Shown in pieces: positions 61,702 through 64,000 of a stretch of DNA of 64,000 bases. The notes beneath the pieces were generated by a model that saw only the letters and a program-made list of their open reading frames with translations, had not been told where the DNA came from and did not search any database. The translations under genes were made by a program, and so were the position numbers. This stretch comes from Syntrophomonas wolfei subsp. methylbutyratica (GTDB lineage: Bacteria; Bacillota; Syntrophomonadia; Syntrophomonadales; Syntrophomonadaceae), in NCBI RefSeq assembly GCF_001570625.1, contig NZ_BBQT01000009.1, positions 1-64,000 of the forward strand, read 5' to 3'. Positions within the stretch are counted from its first letter, which is position 1. Every line of letters begins with the position of its first letter.

Positions 61702-62763
61702 TTAACTAAATTTGTTTTCATTCTTAATATTTATGATTAAAGCCAAAGCAATGGTTCCATAAGCTACAAAACTCCGAAAGTATTCGCCCAGTGCAGCATT
61801 GTTAAATAGATTCTGTCCTGCCTGGGGCGAAACAATAAAAAGAGTGTGAAATAAAAAAATCCCCATTAGTGCATGTCTGATTCTGGCCTTCTTGATACTC
61901 GCTCCACCGGCCAGAAGCGCTGCGCAGGAAATAATATCCGCATTCATATGAGCGGTATAGACATCAAACATCCCAATATTCTGTAGGTAGGCCAGTTGCC
62001 CGAATGCAGCCAGAATGGTTGATAGGATCATTACTTTTATTCTAATCATATCAGTATTAATTCCCAGAATCTCACTGGTTTGCATATTGGAGCCTACCGC
62101 TTTGACTTCCTGCCCAAAACGGGTGTGTAAAATATAAAATATAATTGCAGCGAACAAAAGCACAATAATTATCATAAATAGTGGTATTTCCAGTTCGCCA
62201 ATTTTAAACAGTCCTAATTTGTCAATGGTATTGCGATACATTCCCAAATCAACTGTATTTCTTACCCCTATTCCCCGCGTAAGTATTATCTCTTTGTTTG
62301 CTACCGGAATAAATGTCCCGAAGCCCACCAAAAAAATTAATTGATAAATGCTGTTAAACAAAAACCCTATAATAATCGTAGTGATCATTTCTTTTCCTTT
62401 TACCCTATTTAAAATACGACCTATAACATATCCCAATACAAGCGATAATAATACTCCGATAATAATTGCCAGCAATATCCCTTTTATACCCTCTACCTGA
62501 TAAGCGATCACTATTAATAATGCAGTTTGAATGGCCATGGCACCAACAGTAATGGCAAAGTTAAGGCCCATACCAGCCACTACCGGAATAATAAGTGATA
62601 ATACCAATATGCCGTCTCTGATAAACCTGGTTACCACCTGATTAAATACAAAACTACCGGTTAGCCCGGAAAATTGCCATGCAAAATAGGAAAGGATTAT
62701 GAATATTGCCGGGACCATATACTCACTATCTAACAGTCTGCTTGCTTCCTCTTTTATCCTCAA
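61702..62763 (-). CDS. ABC transporter permease (sugar/nucleoside type)
   Basis: A 353-residue polytopic permease of the RbsC/BPD_transp_2 family with eight to ten membrane segments. Typical are GMGLNFAITVGAMAIQTALL, GRILNRVKGKEMITTIIIGF, RFGQEVKAVGSNMQTSEILG and CAALLAGGASIKKARI, close to those of ribose or nucleoside importers. It forms a heterodimer candidate with the permease encoded just upstream, which it overlaps by four bases (62760-62763). The substrate-binding protein is not in the window, so cargo is open. Confidence 0.88.
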   Translation of the reverse strand: MRIKEEASRLLDSEYMVPAIFIILSYFAWQFSGLTGSFVFNQVVTRFIRDGILVLSLIIPVVAGMGLNFAITVGAMAIQTALLIVIAYQVEGIKGILLAIIIGVLLSLVLGYVIGRILNRVKGKEMITTIIIGFLFNSIYQLIFLVGFGTFIPVANKEIILTRGIGVRNTVDLGMYRNTIDKLGLFKIGELEIPLFMIIIVLLFAAIIFYILHTRFGQEVKAVGSNMQTSEILGINTDMIRIKVMILSTILAAFGQLAYLQNIGMFDVYTAHMNADIISCAALLAGGASIKKARIRHALMGIFLFHTLFIVSPQAGQNLFNNAALGEYFRSFVAYGTIALALIINIKNENKFS

Positions 62764-63791
62764 CTGTAGATCCCCCGCCTTTCTCTTACCAGTAATGCAT
62801 ATAGAATAATGCCATAGGTAATGAAAGTTCTTAAAATTTCCGTCAGCTCCGGCACCAGTATTTCATTGGCAATAGGAACGCTCAGTAAATACATGGACTG
62901 CAGCAAATAGGTACCTAAAATCGCTTCGAATATAAAAGTTTTTTTGCCGGTGCTGCCACCTATCAGTATTGCGGAAACAGCAGGGAAAGCCATTGACAGG
63001 GGTTCATCGTAAAGTTGAATGAAGCCGTAGCTTTGAGCATATATACAAATCCCAAAACCGGCAATAATTGTGGAAATAATAATGGCAATCAGACGGGTTT
63101 GGGATATATTTATCCCGGACAGTTTTGCAAACGCCTCGTTTTCGCCCACAGCAATAGTTGCCCGGCCGATTTTAGTCCGAAAATACAAATATAAAAACAA
63201 ACAAATAATTGCAAAAATAACGATTAAACCTACCGGTATTTCAATATTACCAATGCTTATCAAGCCATAGTTATCTAAAATGTGGTTAAAATAATTTTCC
63301 AGACTGATTTTTGGTCTTAGGCCTTGTCCGCCTATGGGATAAAGCATTTCGCGGTTTTGGAAGGGGGCCAGTGTCCAAAAATAGTTCATAAGCGGAATAA
63401 AAGAGAATCCGATAAAGATACCTGCTATTTCTTCCCTGCCTTTTACTCTGTTTAAAATCAAGCCGTATATCCAACCCAGCAGTGTACAAATCATCAGAGT
63501 AAACAATATCGCCATAAAAAATCCGTAAAATCCGGTCATTCTAAAATTAACTGCCAGGCACATACCTACCAGACCGCCAATAATGCCTACCGGAAGACCG
63601 AAATTCATCCCGGCTCCCACATTAAGCATGGGTATAAGTGAAAGCACCAGCACACCATTCATGACAAGCTTGACCATGGATTCGTTCATCAGAACAACTA
63701 AATCCATATGCAAAATATACGAAAGACCAATTAACAGTATTAAAAAAGCAGAAATAATGATTTGGGGCGGTTTTAATCTATAATTTTTCAC
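62760..63791 (-). CDS. ABC transporter permease (partner)
   Basis: A 343-residue paralogous permease: MLNVGAGMNFGLPVGIIGGL, GLILNRVKGREEIAGIFIGF, RTKIGRATIAVGENEAFAKL and FPAVSAILIGGSTGKKTF parallel the motifs of the neighbouring permease. Together with the ATPase encoded upstream (overlap 63778-63791) this is an importer of the simple sugar/nucleoside class, whose two permeases and double-cassette ATPase form one complex. Confidence 0.88.
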   Translation of the reverse strand: MKNYRLKPPQIIISAFLILLIGLSYILHMDLVVLMNESMVKLVMNGVLVLSLIPMLNVGAGMNFGLPVGIIGGLVGMCLAVNFRMTGFYGFFMAILFTLMICTLLGWIYGLILNRVKGREEIAGIFIGFSFIPLMNYFWTLAPFQNREMLYPIGGQGLRPKISLENYFNHILDNYGLISIGNIEIPVGLIVIFAIICLFLYLYFRTKIGRATIAVGENEAFAKLSGINISQTRLIAIIISTIIAGFGICIYAQSYGFIQLYDEPLSMAFPAVSAILIGGSTGKKTFIFEAILGTYLLQSMYLLSVPIANEILVPELTEILRTFITYGIILYALLVRERRGIYS

Positions 63792-64000
63792 AGTCTACCC
63801 CTTCTTCCCCGGACAACACTAATCCAAAATCTACATCAGAGGAATCAGGGGATAATATTTTAAATATTTTTCCTTCAACCATGACCGCAATTCGATCACA
63901 TACCCGTTTCAATTCATCTAATTCACTGGAGGCAATAATTATGGTTGTATTTCTGCTGCGATTGATCTCTATCAACATATTCAATATTTTTTCCTTGGCC
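63778..64000 (-). CDS. ABC transporter ATPase, C-terminal end (partial)
   Basis: Only the last ~70 residues are in the window. TTIIIASSELDELKRVCDRI and AVMVEGKIFKIL match the H-loop position and post-H-loop region of the second ATPase domain of RbsA/MglA-type proteins; the motif is SELDEL, where the H-loop His is normally absent in this second domain. The gene runs off the right edge and overlaps the permease gene by 14 bases. Confidence 0.82.
   Translation of the reverse strand, partial: AKEKILNMLIEINRSRNTTIIIASSELDELKRVCDRIAVMVEGKIFKILSPDSSDVDFGLVLSGEEGVDCEKL

Overview
The window reads as a chromosome segment of a low-to-mid GC, endospore-lineage Firmicute of the class Clostridia. The best overall fit is a syntrophic fatty-acid oxidiser of the Syntrophomonas type. 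This is inferred from a complete butyrate beta-oxidation gene set (acyl-CoA dehydrogenase, crotonase, 3-hydroxybutyryl-CoA dehydrogenase, thiolase) next to two CoA-transferases, plus sporulation and germination genes (pro-sigK fragment, GerMN lipoprotein). The order rarA / mnmA / permease / alaS / ireB / ruvX / DUF1292 / mltG / U32 peptidase resembles the yrv-yrr region of Bacillus. No rRNA, tRNA or CRISPR array was seen.

Layout. 1-2.7 kb is a decayed accessory zone: a DNA-methylase remnant with an in-frame stop, a sigK gene that stops where the Bacillus skin element interrupts it, a type I restriction remnant, and a YoeB/DinJ-type toxin-antitoxin pair whose toxin is frameshifted. Then come topB (3.1-5.1 kb), a MazEF-like pair (5.2-5.8 kb) and a chaperone operon dnaK-dnaJ(half zinc centre)-cbpM-clpB (5.9-11.8 kb, reverse) from a clear sigma-A promoter. 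A class B PBP, a HicAB pair and a MITE-like repeat follow. 15-25.5 kb is a long reverse-strand housekeeping run (PRC-barrel, zinc ribbon, permease, alaS, ireB, ruvX, DUF1292, VanW-like, mltG, U32 peptidase, DUF4911).

25.5-34.4 kb: a candidate type I toxin/antisense-RNA module, mnmA, rarA, csoR-trxA with a visible operator, a second VanW-like protein, PRC-barrel and acidic TPR-like membrane proteins. 34.8-44.6 kb: a double-PAS sigma-54 activator, phosphoesterase, rdgB, rph, a BadF/HgdC-type ATPase with an HgdB-like partner, murI, a GerMN lipoprotein, a candidate small RNA, a radical SAM enzyme and a DegV protein. 44.9-47.6 kb encodes a two-domain fusion of a class III aminotransferase and an acyl-ACP-reductase-like domain.

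49-58.4 kb is the catabolic core, all reverse strand: hbd, crt, thl, acd, two CoA-transferases and a single-PAS sigma-54 activator. An almost perfect -24/-12 (sigma-54) promoter lies upstream of hbd, and an inverted repeat sits behind it at enhancer distance, so the PAS/AAA+ activators are natural candidates to control the pathway. 58.7-64 kb holds a HicBA pair, a BlaI/M56 sensor pair with twin operators, and an ABC transporter cut off by the window edge.

Two dispersed repeat families link the window: a MITE-like element (about 14.7, 33.6 and 42.3 kb, fragment at 25.6 kb) and a 105-175 bp hairpin-rich element in four same-orientation copies (27.1, 31.9, 44.7 and 55.2 kb) that all sit in gaps of reverse-strand gene runs.
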